The notes under the pieces were generated by a model, which saw only the letters and a program-made list of their open reading frames with translations, did no database searches and was not told where the DNA came from. Of a stretch of 8,729 bases of DNA, positions 1 to 6,369 are shown one piece after another. The position numbers were made by a program, and so were the translations under genes. Origin of the DNA: Nocardioidaceae bacterium. Its GTDB lineage: Bacteria > Actinomycetota > Actinomycetes > Propionibacteriales > Nocardioidaceae. The stretch covers positions 1-8,729 of the forward strand of contig JACCUS010000215.1 in assembly GCA_013811715.1 (NCBI GenBank), read 5' to 3'. Each line of letters starts with the position of its first letter. Position 1 is the first letter of the stretch.

Positions 1-1
1 G

Positions 2-568
2 GACGTCGACGCCCAGATCGCTCAGTTCGAGAACCAGACCGGGCTCGCCCTGCCGGCCGATCTGCAGACGATCTTCGGTGACAACATCTTGTTCGCCGTC
101 GACCAGGAGGGCCTGACGGCGGCGGCGATCCAGGCCGAGGATCCCACCTTGTTCAACGCCGGTGTGCGGTTCACCAGTGATCCCGCCGCTCTCAACGCCA
201 TCTACGGCAAGCTGCTCCCCCTGATTCAGCAGGAGATGGAGGCAGGAGTCCTCCCGTTCGTCAAGAGGGACCTCGACGACGGCATCGCGATCGCCACCAA
301 CGAGGCCTACGCCGACAAGCTCGGGTCCGACGGCGGTCTCGGTGAGACCGACGCGTTCCAGTCGGTGATCGACGACGCCGCCGCCCAGGAGTTCGTGGCC
401 TACTTCAACTGGGACAGCGTCGAAGACCCGATCCTGCAGGCGCTGCAAGGGCAAGGCGAAGGCCAAGAGGTTGTCGACAACCTGCGTCCGTTGGAGGCCT
501 TCGGCGCCACCTTCGACATCGAGGACAACTACATGCAGATCTCGTTCCAGGTGTCCGTCAACGACTGA
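2..568 (+). CDS. DUF3352-type protein, C-terminal part (5' truncated by window edge)
   Basis: The frame is open from the first bases of the window to a TGA at 566-568, so 188 residues of the C-terminus are visible and the real start lies to the left. The visible part looks like the C-terminal half of DUF3352 proteins, which are usually secreted or membrane-anchored actinobacterial proteins of unknown function. Recognisable pieces are a 'FGDNILFAVD' strand, a 'GIAIATNEAYADKLG' segment, a 'GGLGETDAF' turn, and a final 'LRPLEAFGATFDIEDNYMQI' stretch ending in VSVND. No membrane segment lies in the visible part; in this family one is normally near the missing N-terminus. It converges with the Lon-like gene across a 38-nt gap. 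A TTG at 89 could be read as a start, but the family match continues upstream of it, so I treat it as internal. The family assignment is from memory of its pattern; function unknown. Confidence 0.72.
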   Translation, partial: DVDAQIAQFENQTGLALPADLQTIFGDNILFAVDQEGLTAAAIQAEDPTLFNAGVRFTSDPAALNAIYGKLLPLIQQEMEAGVLPFVKRDLDDGIAIATNEAYADKLGSDGGLGETDAFQSVIDDAAAQEFVAYFNWDSVEDPILQALQGQGEGQEVVDNLRPLEAFGATFDIEDNYMQISFQVSVND

Positions 569-606
569 CCGCCCCCTGGTCTCGACGGGTTCGACCGACT
601 GGTGGG

Positions 607-1287
607 TCAGTTCGGTGACCACTGGGTGCGCGCCATCGACGTCGCCGGAAGCGACGGGATGGCAGCGATGGCACGCAGTTCCGAGCGGATCGCGTGGGTG
701 CCCAGCCGCAGCCGCGTGTCCACGTCGGGTGCTTCAAGCAGCCGCTGCTGGTCGGCGAGGTTGAGCACGAGCGCAGCCGCGAGCGTGTAGGACAGGTCGA
801 CCGGGTCGGTCGGGGTGTCTCCTTCGAGCACGTCCGCGCCACGCAGCTCCCGCAGAGTGTCGCGATAGACCTCGAAGGCGTCGCGCGCGGCCGCCGCGGT
901 GCGAGCCGGAGCGTCGGGTGAGTCCCCTCCGGCGTTGTCGGCCAGCCACTGCACGTCGGCGCGCAAGTATTCCTGGGACGGGTCCAGCCGCTCGACATGG
1001 AACCTGCGCCGGCCGATCACGATGATTTCGAACGACCCGTCCGGGTTGGCCGTGACCTCGGTGACCAGCGCCGCGCAGCCGGTGCGCTGGATCGTGTGTA
1101 CGCCCCGGGACCCGACCTCGTACCCCACCTTGATCGCGACCACGCCGAACTCGCGAGCCGCGTCGGGCGGGAGCGCGATCAGGTCCCGGACGAGGGTGCG
1201 GTAGCGGTCCTCGAAGATGTGCAGCGGCATCACGACACCCGGGAACAGCACCGTGTCCAGTGGGAAGAGAGGCAGCGGGTCGCTCAC
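607..1287 (-). CDS. Lon substrate-binding (Lon N-terminal, PUA-like) domain protein
   Basis: This 226-residue protein starts at a GTG (reverse strand, 1287-1285) and ends at TGA (609-607). Its N-terminus, residues 5-30, is the classic Lon N-domain opening, 'LPLFPLDTVLFPGVVMPLHIFEDRYR'-like, followed by a beta-rich region with 'FGVVAI', 'GCAALV' and 'GSFEIIVIGRRRF' (about residues 47-96). The second half, about 130-215, is predicted helical. There is no Walker ATPase or Ser-Lys protease domain, so it is not Lon protease itself but a stand-alone substrate-binding-domain protein, probably cytosolic. Its substrate is unknown. It is transcribed away from hisD across a 75-nt divergent region; the same neighbour pair is common in actinobacteria (recalled, not checked), which supports both calls. 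A TAGGTT box 6 nt before the GTG and the lack of a Shine-Dalgarno sequence suggest a leaderless transcript. Confidence 0.88.
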   Translation of the reverse strand: MSDPLPLFPLDTVLFPGVVMPLHIFEDRYRTLVRDLIALPPDAAREFGVVAIKVGYEVGSRGVHTIQRTGCAALVTEVTANPDGSFEIIVIGRRRFHVERLDPSQEYLRADVQWLADNAGGDSPDAPARTAAAARDAFEVYRDTLRELRGADVLEGDTPTDPVDLSYTLAAALVLNLADQQRLLEAPDVDTRLRLGTHAIRSELRAIAAIPSLPATSMARTQWSPN

Positions 1288-1293
1288 GTCTTG

Positions 1294-1299
1294 AACCTA
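1294..1299 (-). promoter_or_regulatory. Putative -10 box (TAGGTT) for the Lon-N-like gene, leaderless type
   Basis: Read on the minus strand, TAGGTT fits TANNNT and is followed by 6 nt (caagac) and then the GTG start at 1287. This places the expected transcription start at or next to the start codon. I see no good -35 hexamer. The inference is from position and consensus only. Confidence 0.5.
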
Positions 1300-1349
1300 A
1301 CACCGGACATCTGAGGCCGGCGTCCTTCGGCTTCGGGACTTGGGGCTCC

Positions 1350-1355
1350 TAGACT
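1350..1355 (+). promoter_or_regulatory. Putative -10 box (TAGACT) for the his operon, leaderless type
   Basis: TAGACT fits the actinobacterial TANNNT -10 consensus and ends 7 nt before the hisD ATG at 1363, so transcription would begin at the start codon. No Shine-Dalgarno sequence lies in the 8 nt between box and ATG. A weak -35 candidate (TTCGGC, 1326-1331) sits 18 nt upstream. It is probably the main promoter for the seven coupled genes starting with hisD. I see no T-box, His-rich leader peptide or attenuator in the 75-nt divergent region. Confidence 0.55.
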
Positions 1356-1362
1356 TGGACCC

Positions 1363-2688
1363 ATGATCAGGCTCATCGACGTCCGGGGGCGCCGGGCCGC
1401 GGGGGAGCAGCTCGACTACCGCGCCCTCGTCCCGCGTGCGGAGTTCGACGTCGAGGCTGCCGTCGAGGCAGTGCGGCCCATCTGCGAGGCGGTCCGTTCC
1501 CACGGTCACGCCGCGCTGGTACGGCAGGCGGCAGAGTTCGACGGCGTACACCTGCAGGACGTCAAGGTTCCGACCGGCGCGCTCGAAGCGGCGCTCGACG
1601 GTCTGGACACCGATGTGCGCAGCGCGCTCGAGCTGGCGATCACGAGGCTGCGCGCCACGTGTGCGGCCGAGCTGCCGCGAGACGTCGTGACAGAGGCGGT
1701 CCCCGAGGGCAGCGTCACGCAGCGCAACGTCCCGGTCGGGCGAGTGGGGCTGTACGTGCCGGCGGCCAAGGCGCCGCTGGTCTCGTCGGTGGTGATGAAC
1801 GTCGTGCCCGGACAAGTCGCCGGTGTGCCCTCGCTCGCGCTGGCCAGTCCGGCCCAACGCGAGTACGGCGGCCTGCCGCACCCAACGATCCTGGCCGCCT
1901 GCGCGCTGCTCGGAGTCGACGAGGTCTACTCGGCGGGCGGCGCCGGTGCGATCGCGATGTTCGCCTACGGTTACAACCACGACGACGGGGGCTGTCGCCC
2001 GGTCGACCTTGTCACCGGGCCGGCCAACATCTACGGGGTCGCCGCGAAGCGGCTGTTGCGAGGGGTCGTCGGCATCGACTCCGAGGCGGGTCCCACCGAG
2101 ATCGCTATCCTCGCCGACGGGTCGGCCGAACCGGCCTTCGTGGCTGCCGACCTGATCAGCCAGGCCGAGCACGACCTGACTGCGGCGTGCGTGCTGGTGA
2201 CCGACTCGACCCATCTGGTCACCGCCGTCCAGTCCGAGGTGGCCCGACAGGTCGCCCAGACCAAGCACGTCGAACGTGTCACAGCGGCCCTGTCAGGACG
2301 TCAGTCGGCCATTGTGTTGGTCGATGACCTCGACCAGGGCGAGGACGTCGTCAACGCCTATGCCGCCGAGCACCTCGAGATCCACACTGGCGACGCCGAG
2401 CGGCGGGCGGGGCGCATCCGCAACGCCGGGGCCATCTTCGTCGGGCCCTACGCCCCCGTCTCGCTGGGCGACTACTGCGCCGGGTCCAACCACGTGCTGC
2501 CGACCGGCGGATGCGCCTGCCACTCCTCGGGACTGTCGGTGCGGACGTTTTTGAAGACCGTCCAGGTCGTCGCCTACTCGCGGGAGGCGCTCGACGACGT
2601 GTCCGAGCAGGTGTCGGCTCTTGCGGCTGCGGAGGACCTCCCCGCGCACGGTGAGGCGGTCCGCATCCGGTTGGCGCCGCCATCGTGA
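1363..2688 (+). CDS. hisD: Histidinol dehydrogenase
   Basis: HisD performs the last two steps of histidine synthesis, oxidising L-histidinol to L-histidine with two NAD+, as a Zn-dependent cytosolic homodimer. The 441-residue length is normal. Zn ligands are visible as Q267 and H270 (in 'ISQAEHD'), D370 (in 'SLGDYCAGSNHVLP') and H429 (in 'LPAHGEA'). The catalytic Glu-His pair is E336-H337 in 'AAEHLEI'. The nucleotide-binding core contains 'GRVGLYVP' (126-133), 'AGGAGAIAMFAYG' (191-203) and 'TGPANIYG'. The glycine pair that usually follows 'LYVP' is Ala-Ala here (134-135). The ATG at 1363 is preferred because a -10-like box lies 7 nt before it and the N-terminus fits the family. It is first in the operon and its TGA overlaps the hisC GTG. 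Confidence 0.97.
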   Translation: MIRLIDVRGRRAAGEQLDYRALVPRAEFDVEAAVEAVRPICEAVRSHGHAALVRQAAEFDGVHLQDVKVPTGALEAALDGLDTDVRSALELAITRLRATCAAELPRDVVTEAVPEGSVTQRNVPVGRVGLYVPAAKAPLVSSVVMNVVPGQVAGVPSLALASPAQREYGGLPHPTILAACALLGVDEVYSAGGAGAIAMFAYGYNHDDGGCRPVDLVTGPANIYGVAAKRLLRGVVGIDSEAGPTEIAILADGSAEPAFVAADLISQAEHDLTAACVLVTDSTHLVTAVQSEVARQVAQTKHVERVTAALSGRQSAIVLVDDLDQGEDVVNAYAAEHLEIHTGDAERRAGRIRNAGAIFVGPYAPVSLGDYCAGSNHVLPTGGCACHSSGLSVRTFLKTVQVVAYSREALDDVSEQVSALAAAEDLPAHGEAVRIRLAPPS

Positions 2689-3770
2689 CCGCTGCCGCCC
2701 TGCCGCTGCGCCCCGAGCTGGTCGGCGTCACGCCGTACGGGGCACCGCAGCTCGACGTGCCGGTCCAGCTCAACGTCAACGAGAATCCCTATCCTCCGTC
2801 CGAGCGCGTCGCTGACGCGATCGGGGAGGCGGCGCGCCAGGCGGCCAAGTCTTTGAACCGCTACCCCGACCGGGAGGCGCACGCGCTGCGCGCCGACCTC
2901 GCCGGCTACCTCGGGCACGGCCTCCGCGTCGACCGGGTCTGGGCCGCCAACGGGTCCAACGAGGTGATGCTGCAGGTGCTGCAGGCGTTCGGCGGTCCGG
3001 GTCGAACGGCGCTGTCGTTCGCGCCGACGTACTCCATGTACCCCGAGTACGCGCGTGACACGGCGACGCGGTGGACGACCGCCGCCCGCTCCGCCGACTT
3101 CGACGTCGACATCGATTCGGCGGTTCGGGTCATCGAGTCGGAGCGGCCACACGTGGTGTTCGCCGCGTCCCCGAACAACCCGACCGGGACGGCGTTGCCG
3201 CTCGACACGGTCAAGGCGCTCTGCGATGTGGCACCGGGCGTCGTCGTGGTCGACGAGGCGTATGCGGAGTTCCGGCGCGCGGGTACGCCGTCGGCGCTGA
3301 GCCTGCTCGACGACTACCCCAACCTCGCCGTGACCCGGACGATGTCGAAGGCGTTCGCGTTCGCCGGTGGAAGGGTGGGATGCCTCGCCTCGAGCTCGGA
3401 GTTCGTCGACGCGCTACGCGTCGTGCGCCTGCCGTATCACCTTTCGGCGGTCACCCAGGCGATCGCAAGGGTGGCGCTCGCGAACGCGCCGGAGCTGCTG
3501 GCCCGGGTGGACGACCTGCGGGTGGAGCGGGACGCGACCGTCGGCTGGCTGCGCGCCCAGGGGCTCACCGTGGCCGACTCAGACGCCAACTTCGCGCTGT
3601 TCGGCCGGTTCGCCGATCGGCGGCTGGTCTGGCAGGGTTTGCTCGACCGGGGAGTGTTGATCCGGGAGACCGGCCCCGACGGCTGGCTGCGGGTGTCGAT
3701 CGGCACGCCCGGGGAGATGACCGCATTCAAGAGCGCACTGACTACGGTGCTTCAGGAGGTGGCCGGCTGA
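2685..3770 (+). CDS. hisC: Histidinol-phosphate aminotransferase
   Basis: HisC is a PLP-dependent class I/II aminotransferase that converts imidazole-acetol phosphate plus glutamate to histidinol phosphate plus 2-oxoglutarate. The protein has 361 residues, typical for actinobacterial HisC. Visible landmarks are 'LNVNENPYPPS' near the N-terminus (29-39), 'ANGSNEVMLQVLQAFGGPG' (88-106, cofactor phosphate region), 'SPNNPTG' (162-168), D190 and Y193 in 'VVDEAYAEF', the Schiff-base lysine K222 in 'TMSKAFAFAGGR', R230, and the substrate carboxylate-binding arginine R336 in 'WLRVSIGTP'. The start is GTG at 2685, overlapping the hisD stop as GTGA, with no strong Shine-Dalgarno, consistent with translational coupling. 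Broader specificity (aromatic amino acid transamination) occurs in relatives, but the operon position supports the histidine role. Confidence 0.95.
   Translation: MTAAALPLRPELVGVTPYGAPQLDVPVQLNVNENPYPPSERVADAIGEAARQAAKSLNRYPDREAHALRADLAGYLGHGLRVDRVWAANGSNEVMLQVLQAFGGPGRTALSFAPTYSMYPEYARDTATRWTTAARSADFDVDIDSAVRVIESERPHVVFAASPNNPTGTALPLDTVKALCDVAPGVVVVDEAYAEFRRAGTPSALSLLDDYPNLAVTRTMSKAFAFAGGRVGCLASSSEFVDALRVVRLPYHLSAVTQAIARVALANAPELLARVDDLRVERDATVGWLRAQGLTVADSDANFALFGRFADRRLVWQGLLDRGVLIRETGPDGWLRVSIGTPGEMTAFKSALTTVLQEVAG
3754..3760 (+). promoter_or_regulatory. Strong ribosome binding site for hisB (AGGAGGT)
   Basis: AGGAGGT lies inside the last codons of hisC, 9 nt before the hisB ATG at 3770. 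It is a near-perfect Shine-Dalgarno and the strongest in the window. It fixes the hisB start at 3770 although the same frame stays open far upstream. Confidence 0.85.
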
Positions 3771-4369
3771 TGGCTAGGACCGCGCGTCTCGAGCGCGCCA
3801 CCAAGGAGTCGAAGGTGCTCGTCGAGATCGACCTCGACGGCATCGGGCGGGCCGACATCGCCACCGGCGTGCCTTTCTACGACCACATGCTCGAGTCGCT
3901 GGCGCGGCACGGGCTCTTCGACCTCACTGTCGAGGCGACGGGCGACGTCCACGTGGACGCCCATCACACGGTCGAGGACGTCGCGATCGGCCTCGGCGCG
4001 GCGCTGCGCGAGGCACTCGGTGACAAGGTGGGCATCCGCCGCTTCGGCGATGCGCTCGTGCCGCTCGACGAGGCCCTGGTGCAGTGTGCGGTTGACGTCT
4101 CCGGCCGGCCCTACTGTGTGCACAGTGGAGAGCCGGCCGGCCAGCTGTACGTCGTGATCGGCGGTTCGTACGTCGGATCGCTGACCCGCCACGTCTTCGA
4201 GTCGATCAGCGCTCATGCGTCGATCGCCCTACACATAAGGGTGCTGAGTGGCCGCGATCCGCACCACATCGTCGAGGCACAGTTCAAGGCGCTGGCTCGG
4301 GCGCTGCGTGCTGCGGTCGCTCTCGACGCCCGCGAGGGCGGTGTGCCGAGCACGAAGGGCAGCCTGTGA
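3770..4369 (+). CDS. hisB: Imidazoleglycerol-phosphate dehydratase (monofunctional)
   Basis: HisB dehydrates imidazole glycerol phosphate to imidazole-acetol phosphate as a Mn-dependent 24-mer in the cytosol. The 199-residue protein contains only the dehydratase, without the N-terminal phosphatase domain of the enterobacterial fusion, so histidinol-phosphate phosphatase must be encoded elsewhere. The duplicated metal-binding motifs are present: 'FYDHMLE' (36-42), 'DAHHTVED' (63-70), 'TRHVFES' (139-145) and 'HHIVEAQFKALARALR' (165-180). The C-terminus 'GVPSTKG' also fits. The ATG at 3770 shares one base with the hisC stop (TGATG) and has an ideal ribosome binding site. The open frame extends upstream to 3071, but that stretch is only the alternate frame of hisC. 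Confidence 0.97.
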   Translation: MARTARLERATKESKVLVEIDLDGIGRADIATGVPFYDHMLESLARHGLFDLTVEATGDVHVDAHHTVEDVAIGLGAALREALGDKVGIRRFGDALVPLDEALVQCAVDVSGRPYCVHSGEPAGQLYVVIGGSYVGSLTRHVFESISAHASIALHIRVLSGRDPHHIVEAQFKALARALRAAVALDAREGGVPSTKGSL

Positions 4370-4998
4370 CGGCTCGGGTGGTGCTGTTGGACTACGGGTC
4401 GGGCAACCTGCGTTCGGCTGAGCGTGCACTGGCACGGGCCGGTGCCTCGGTCACGGTCACGTCCGACTACTCGGCGGCGCTGGGCTCGGACGGTCTGGTG
4501 GTGCCGGGGGTCGGCGCCTTCGAATCTTGCATGAACGGGCTGCGGGGCGTGCGCGGTCCGGAGCTCATCGACCGCCGGCTGGCCGGTGCCCGACCGGTGC
4601 TCGGCATCTGCGTCGGCCACCAGGTGCTCTTCGACGGAGGAGTCGAGCACGGGGTCGAGACCACCGGGTGTGGTGCGTGGCCGGGCGTCGTGGAGCGGCT
4701 GGCCGCCGACGTACTGCCGCACATCGGCTGGAACACCGTCGAGGTGGCCGCCGGCTCGCACATGTTTGCCGGCATCGAGCAGGAACGGTTCTACTTCGTG
4801 CATTCCTATGGCGCACGGCGGTGGGAGCTGGTCACGAACGGTCGGGCCGGGCCTGCCCGAGTGAGCTGGACGACGCACGAGTCGGACGACTTCGTGGCGG
4901 CGGTAGAGAACGGGCCGCTTTGGGGCACCCAGTTCCACCCGGAAAAGTCCGGCGACGCTGGAACCGAACTGCTGGCGAACTGGGTCCAACAGCTATGA
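4366..4998 (+). CDS. hisH: Imidazole glycerol phosphate synthase, glutaminase subunit
   Basis: HisH is the class I glutamine amidotransferase half of IGP synthase. It hydrolyses glutamine and passes ammonia to HisF (encoded further downstream). The 210-residue protein shows 'LLDYGSGNLRS' at the N-terminus (7-17), an oxyanion-type loop 'VPGVGAF' (46-52), the nucleophile C82 in 'LGICVGHQVLF', and the partner residues H191 and E193 in 'QFHPEKSG'. The segment 'HIGWNTVEV' (119-127) is the family's usual 'xxGWN' region. The GTG start overlaps the hisB stop (GTGA) and is preceded by a modest GAAGGG at 4354-4359. Catalytic residues appear intact, so it should be functional. It is separated from hisF by three unrelated genes and hisA. 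Confidence 0.96.
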   Translation: MTARVVLLDYGSGNLRSAERALARAGASVTVTSDYSAALGSDGLVVPGVGAFESCMNGLRGVRGPELIDRRLAGARPVLGICVGHQVLFDGGVEHGVETTGCGAWPGVVERLAADVLPHIGWNTVEVAAGSHMFAGIEQERFYFVHSYGARRWELVTNGRAGPARVSWTTHESDDFVAAVENGPLWGTQFHPEKSGDAGTELLANWVQQL

Positions 4999-5498
4999 CG
5001 ACGTTCCGAGCAGCAGTGACAGCCACCCTGGTGGTGACTGTGCTGGGCGCCTGCGCCGCAGGCGAGACGCCCGAGGTGGCGAGCGTTGGCAACGGCACGC
5101 CCACGTCGACCGGCCAGAGCCCTGCGGAGCCGGGCCGTACCGGCCATACCGGGCAGCCGGGGCACACCATCGAAAGCGAGCCGGCGACCGAGGCGACCAA
5201 GGTCGTGTACGAGCAAAGTGGCGGGATCGCCGGGATCTACGTGCGGGTGGTCGTGGCGGCGTCGAAACCGCCGCCGCCAGGCTTCACCGAGGAGAAGGTG
5301 GCTGCCGTCCTCGACGTCGCCTCCAACCCAGCACTGCGGCAGCTGGAGATGACGCCGCTGCCGAAGGACCCGTGCTGTGACCGCTTCGGCTACGACGTGA
5401 CCGTCACCTGGGCCGATGGGTCGAGCCGGGCCTTCACCACGCTCAGCGGCGTCGACCAGCCACCGCTGTTCGACGACCTGCTGAGCACGCTGGCGTGA
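4995..5498 (+). CDS. Predicted lipoprotein with emfourin-like domain
   Basis: This 167-residue protein starts at ATG 4995, overlapping the hisH stop (ATGA). Residues 4-16 form a hydrophobic signal segment followed by a lipobox L17-G-A-C20, so it is probably exported, lipidated on C20 and held on the outer face of the membrane. Residues 21-68 are a low-complexity Gly/Thr/Ser/Pro linker. Residues 70-166 form a compact domain starting 'VVYEQSGGIAGI' and containing 'CCDRFGYDVTVTWADG' and a closing 'PPLFDDLLSTL'. This resembles the emfourin family (inhibitor of the M4 protease protealysin), whose members begin with a strand plus 'SGGFAG'-like loop and end with a D/P-rich helix. The match is pattern recall, not a search. 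A vicinal Cys pair (127-128) is unusual. No M4 peptidase is in the window, so the partner is unknown; a structural rather than inhibitory role is possible. Confidence 0.72.
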   Translation: MTTFRAAVTATLVVTVLGACAAGETPEVASVGNGTPTSTGQSPAEPGRTGHTGQPGHTIESEPATEATKVVYEQSGGIAGIYVRVVVAASKPPPPGFTEEKVAAVLDVASNPALRQLEMTPLPKDPCCDRFGYDVTVTWADGSSRAFTTLSGVDQPPLFDDLLSTLA

Positions 5499-5824
5499 GC
5501 AAGGAGCGGGCCCGGCGGCGGGCCGAACGTGAGGCCGAGACTGCCCAGCGCGCTGCCGAACGGGCGAAGCGTGAGGCGGAGACGGCCCGCCGCCGCGCGG
5601 TGAGGGACCGCCTCGCCCGGGTCCTGCCGGCCGGGACGAAGTGGTCGAGGTCCACCGGCCCGTTGGCTTCGAGGCGGCGCAAGACCTTCGGTCTGATGCT
5701 GCTCGGCTTCTTCGTCGTGCAGCTGTTGACGTTTGTGTCCACGCCGGATTGGGGGCTCCGAGCCGCCGTCTTCGTGGTGAGCCTGTTCGCGGTGCCAGTC
5801 ATCACGGTCCTGGTAGCCGGTTGA
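5495..5824 (+). CDS. Small membrane protein: charged coiled coil plus two TM segments
   Basis: This 109-residue protein starts at GTG 5495, overlapping the lipoprotein stop (GTGA). I do not recognise a family. Residues 1-44 are almost all Arg, Glu and Ala with heptad-like spacing, predicting a charged helix or coiled coil. A basic stretch at 59-63 precedes two hydrophobic segments, about 64-82 and 87-108, separated by a short 'STPDWG' turn. The basic N-terminal region would stay in the cytoplasm, giving an N-in/C-in hairpin. There is no signal peptide or catalytic motif. The gene is locked between the lipoprotein and the acetyltransferase by 4-nt overlaps, so a membrane-linked partnership with the lipoprotein is possible but only inferred. 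The hydrophobic pattern and intact overlaps at both ends argue that it is a real gene. Confidence 0.75.
   Translation: MSKERARRRAEREAETAQRAAERAKREAETARRRAVRDRLARVLPAGTKWSRSTGPLASRRRKTFGLMLLGFFVVQLLTFVSTPDWGLRAAVFVVSLFAVPVITVLVAG
5528..5611 (+). repeat. Imperfect tandem repeat (2 x 42 bp) in the coiled-coil coding region
   Basis: Two adjacent 42-nt units (5528-5569 and 5570-5611) each begin cgtgaggc-gagac-gcc and encode 14 residues starting 'REAETA', that is R12-K25 and R26-R39 of the small membrane protein. Fourteen residues is two heptads, which suggests duplication of a coiled-coil unit. Confidence 0.7.
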
Positions 5825-6369
5825 GACCGCCCCGCGTCACCGTCCGGGCAGCGACGCCGGCCGATGCGAAGCCGATCCAGCGTGTCTACGCGCCGGTGGT
5901 GCAGCACTCCGCCGCCTCGTTCGAGGAGTCGGCTCCGGACTCGGAGGAGATCGCGCGGCGAATGCTGCTCAGGCCACGCTTGCCTTGGCTGGTCGCCGAG
6001 ATGTCGGGAAGCGTTGCCGGTTACGCCTTCGCCTCAACGCATCGGGAGCGCGCCGCCTACCGATGGTCAGTAGACTGTGCGGTCTACGTCGACACGCCGT
6101 TTCGGTCCCAGGGAGCAGGGCGACTGCTCTATGAACGGCTGGTCACCGAGGTCGTTGAGCTGGGCTACGTGTCACTCTTCGCCGGCGTCGCCCTGCCGAA
6201 TCAGGCCAGTGTCAGTCTGCACGAGGCCCTGGGCTTCGAGGCCGTGGGGGTGTTCCGCCACGTCGGCTACAAACACGGCGACTGGCGCGACGTCGGCTGG
6301 TGGCAGAAGTCACTGACCAAGACATCGATGCCTCCGCCCGAGCCCCGCGAGTGGCAGCCCACTCCGTAG
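5821..6369 (+). CDS. GNAT N-acetyltransferase, phosphinothricin acetyltransferase (PAT)-like
   Basis: This 182-residue GNAT protein resembles the PAT/YncA group, which acetylates the amino group of phosphinothricin, methionine sulfone/sulfoximine or related amino acids. The N-terminus 'VTVRAATPADAKPIQRVYAPVV' (6-26), 'PWLVAEMSGSVAGYAFAS' (55-72), the acetyl-CoA loop 'FRSQGAGR' (94-101), 'GVALPNQASVSLHEALGF' (122-139, with H134) and 'GYKHGDWRDVGWWQ' (149-162) follow the family order. At the position of the PAT catalytic Glu ('AES' in Bar) this protein has D85. The start is taken as TTG 5821: it overlaps the previous stop as TTGA, matching the other junctions, and the family N-terminus begins a few residues later; no better ATG or GTG exists. 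The substrate is unknown; a detoxification or amino-acid modification role is inferred. It is the last gene of the coupled run before hisA. Confidence 0.87.
   Translation: MRPPRVTVRAATPADAKPIQRVYAPVVQHSAASFEESAPDSEEIARRMLLRPRLPWLVAEMSGSVAGYAFASTHRERAAYRWSVDCAVYVDTPFRSQGAGRLLYERLVTEVVELGYVSLFAGVALPNQASVSLHEALGFEAVGVFRHVGYKHGDWRDVGWWQKSLTKTSMPPPEPREWQPTP

Noticed and set aside
569..606. Bidirectional terminator in the convergent gap (TCGA-CGGGT-TCGA at 582-594)
   Set aside because: Only a 4-bp stem and no T-tract in either direction; not enough to call.
1297..2268. Long open frame (323 codons) antisense to hisD
   Set aside because: hisD is certain on the other strand and the antisense translation is Arg/Gly/Asp-rich low-complexity with no family features; long antisense frames are expected in GC-rich coding DNA.
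3071..3769. Upstream extension of the hisB frame into hisC
   Set aside because: The translated stretch is Arg-rich nonsense from an alternate frame of hisC; the ideal AGGAGGT and family N-terminus set the start at 3770.
4213..4989. Open frame (258 codons) antisense to hisH and the hisB end
   Set aside because: It lies wholly opposite hisB/hisH, has no recognisable domain and a composition typical of a shadow frame.
5821..6369. PAT-like gene as an acquired antibiotic-resistance cassette
   Set aside because: Base composition matches its neighbours, it is locked into the operon by an overlap, and there are no mobile-element ends; a resident gene is more likely.
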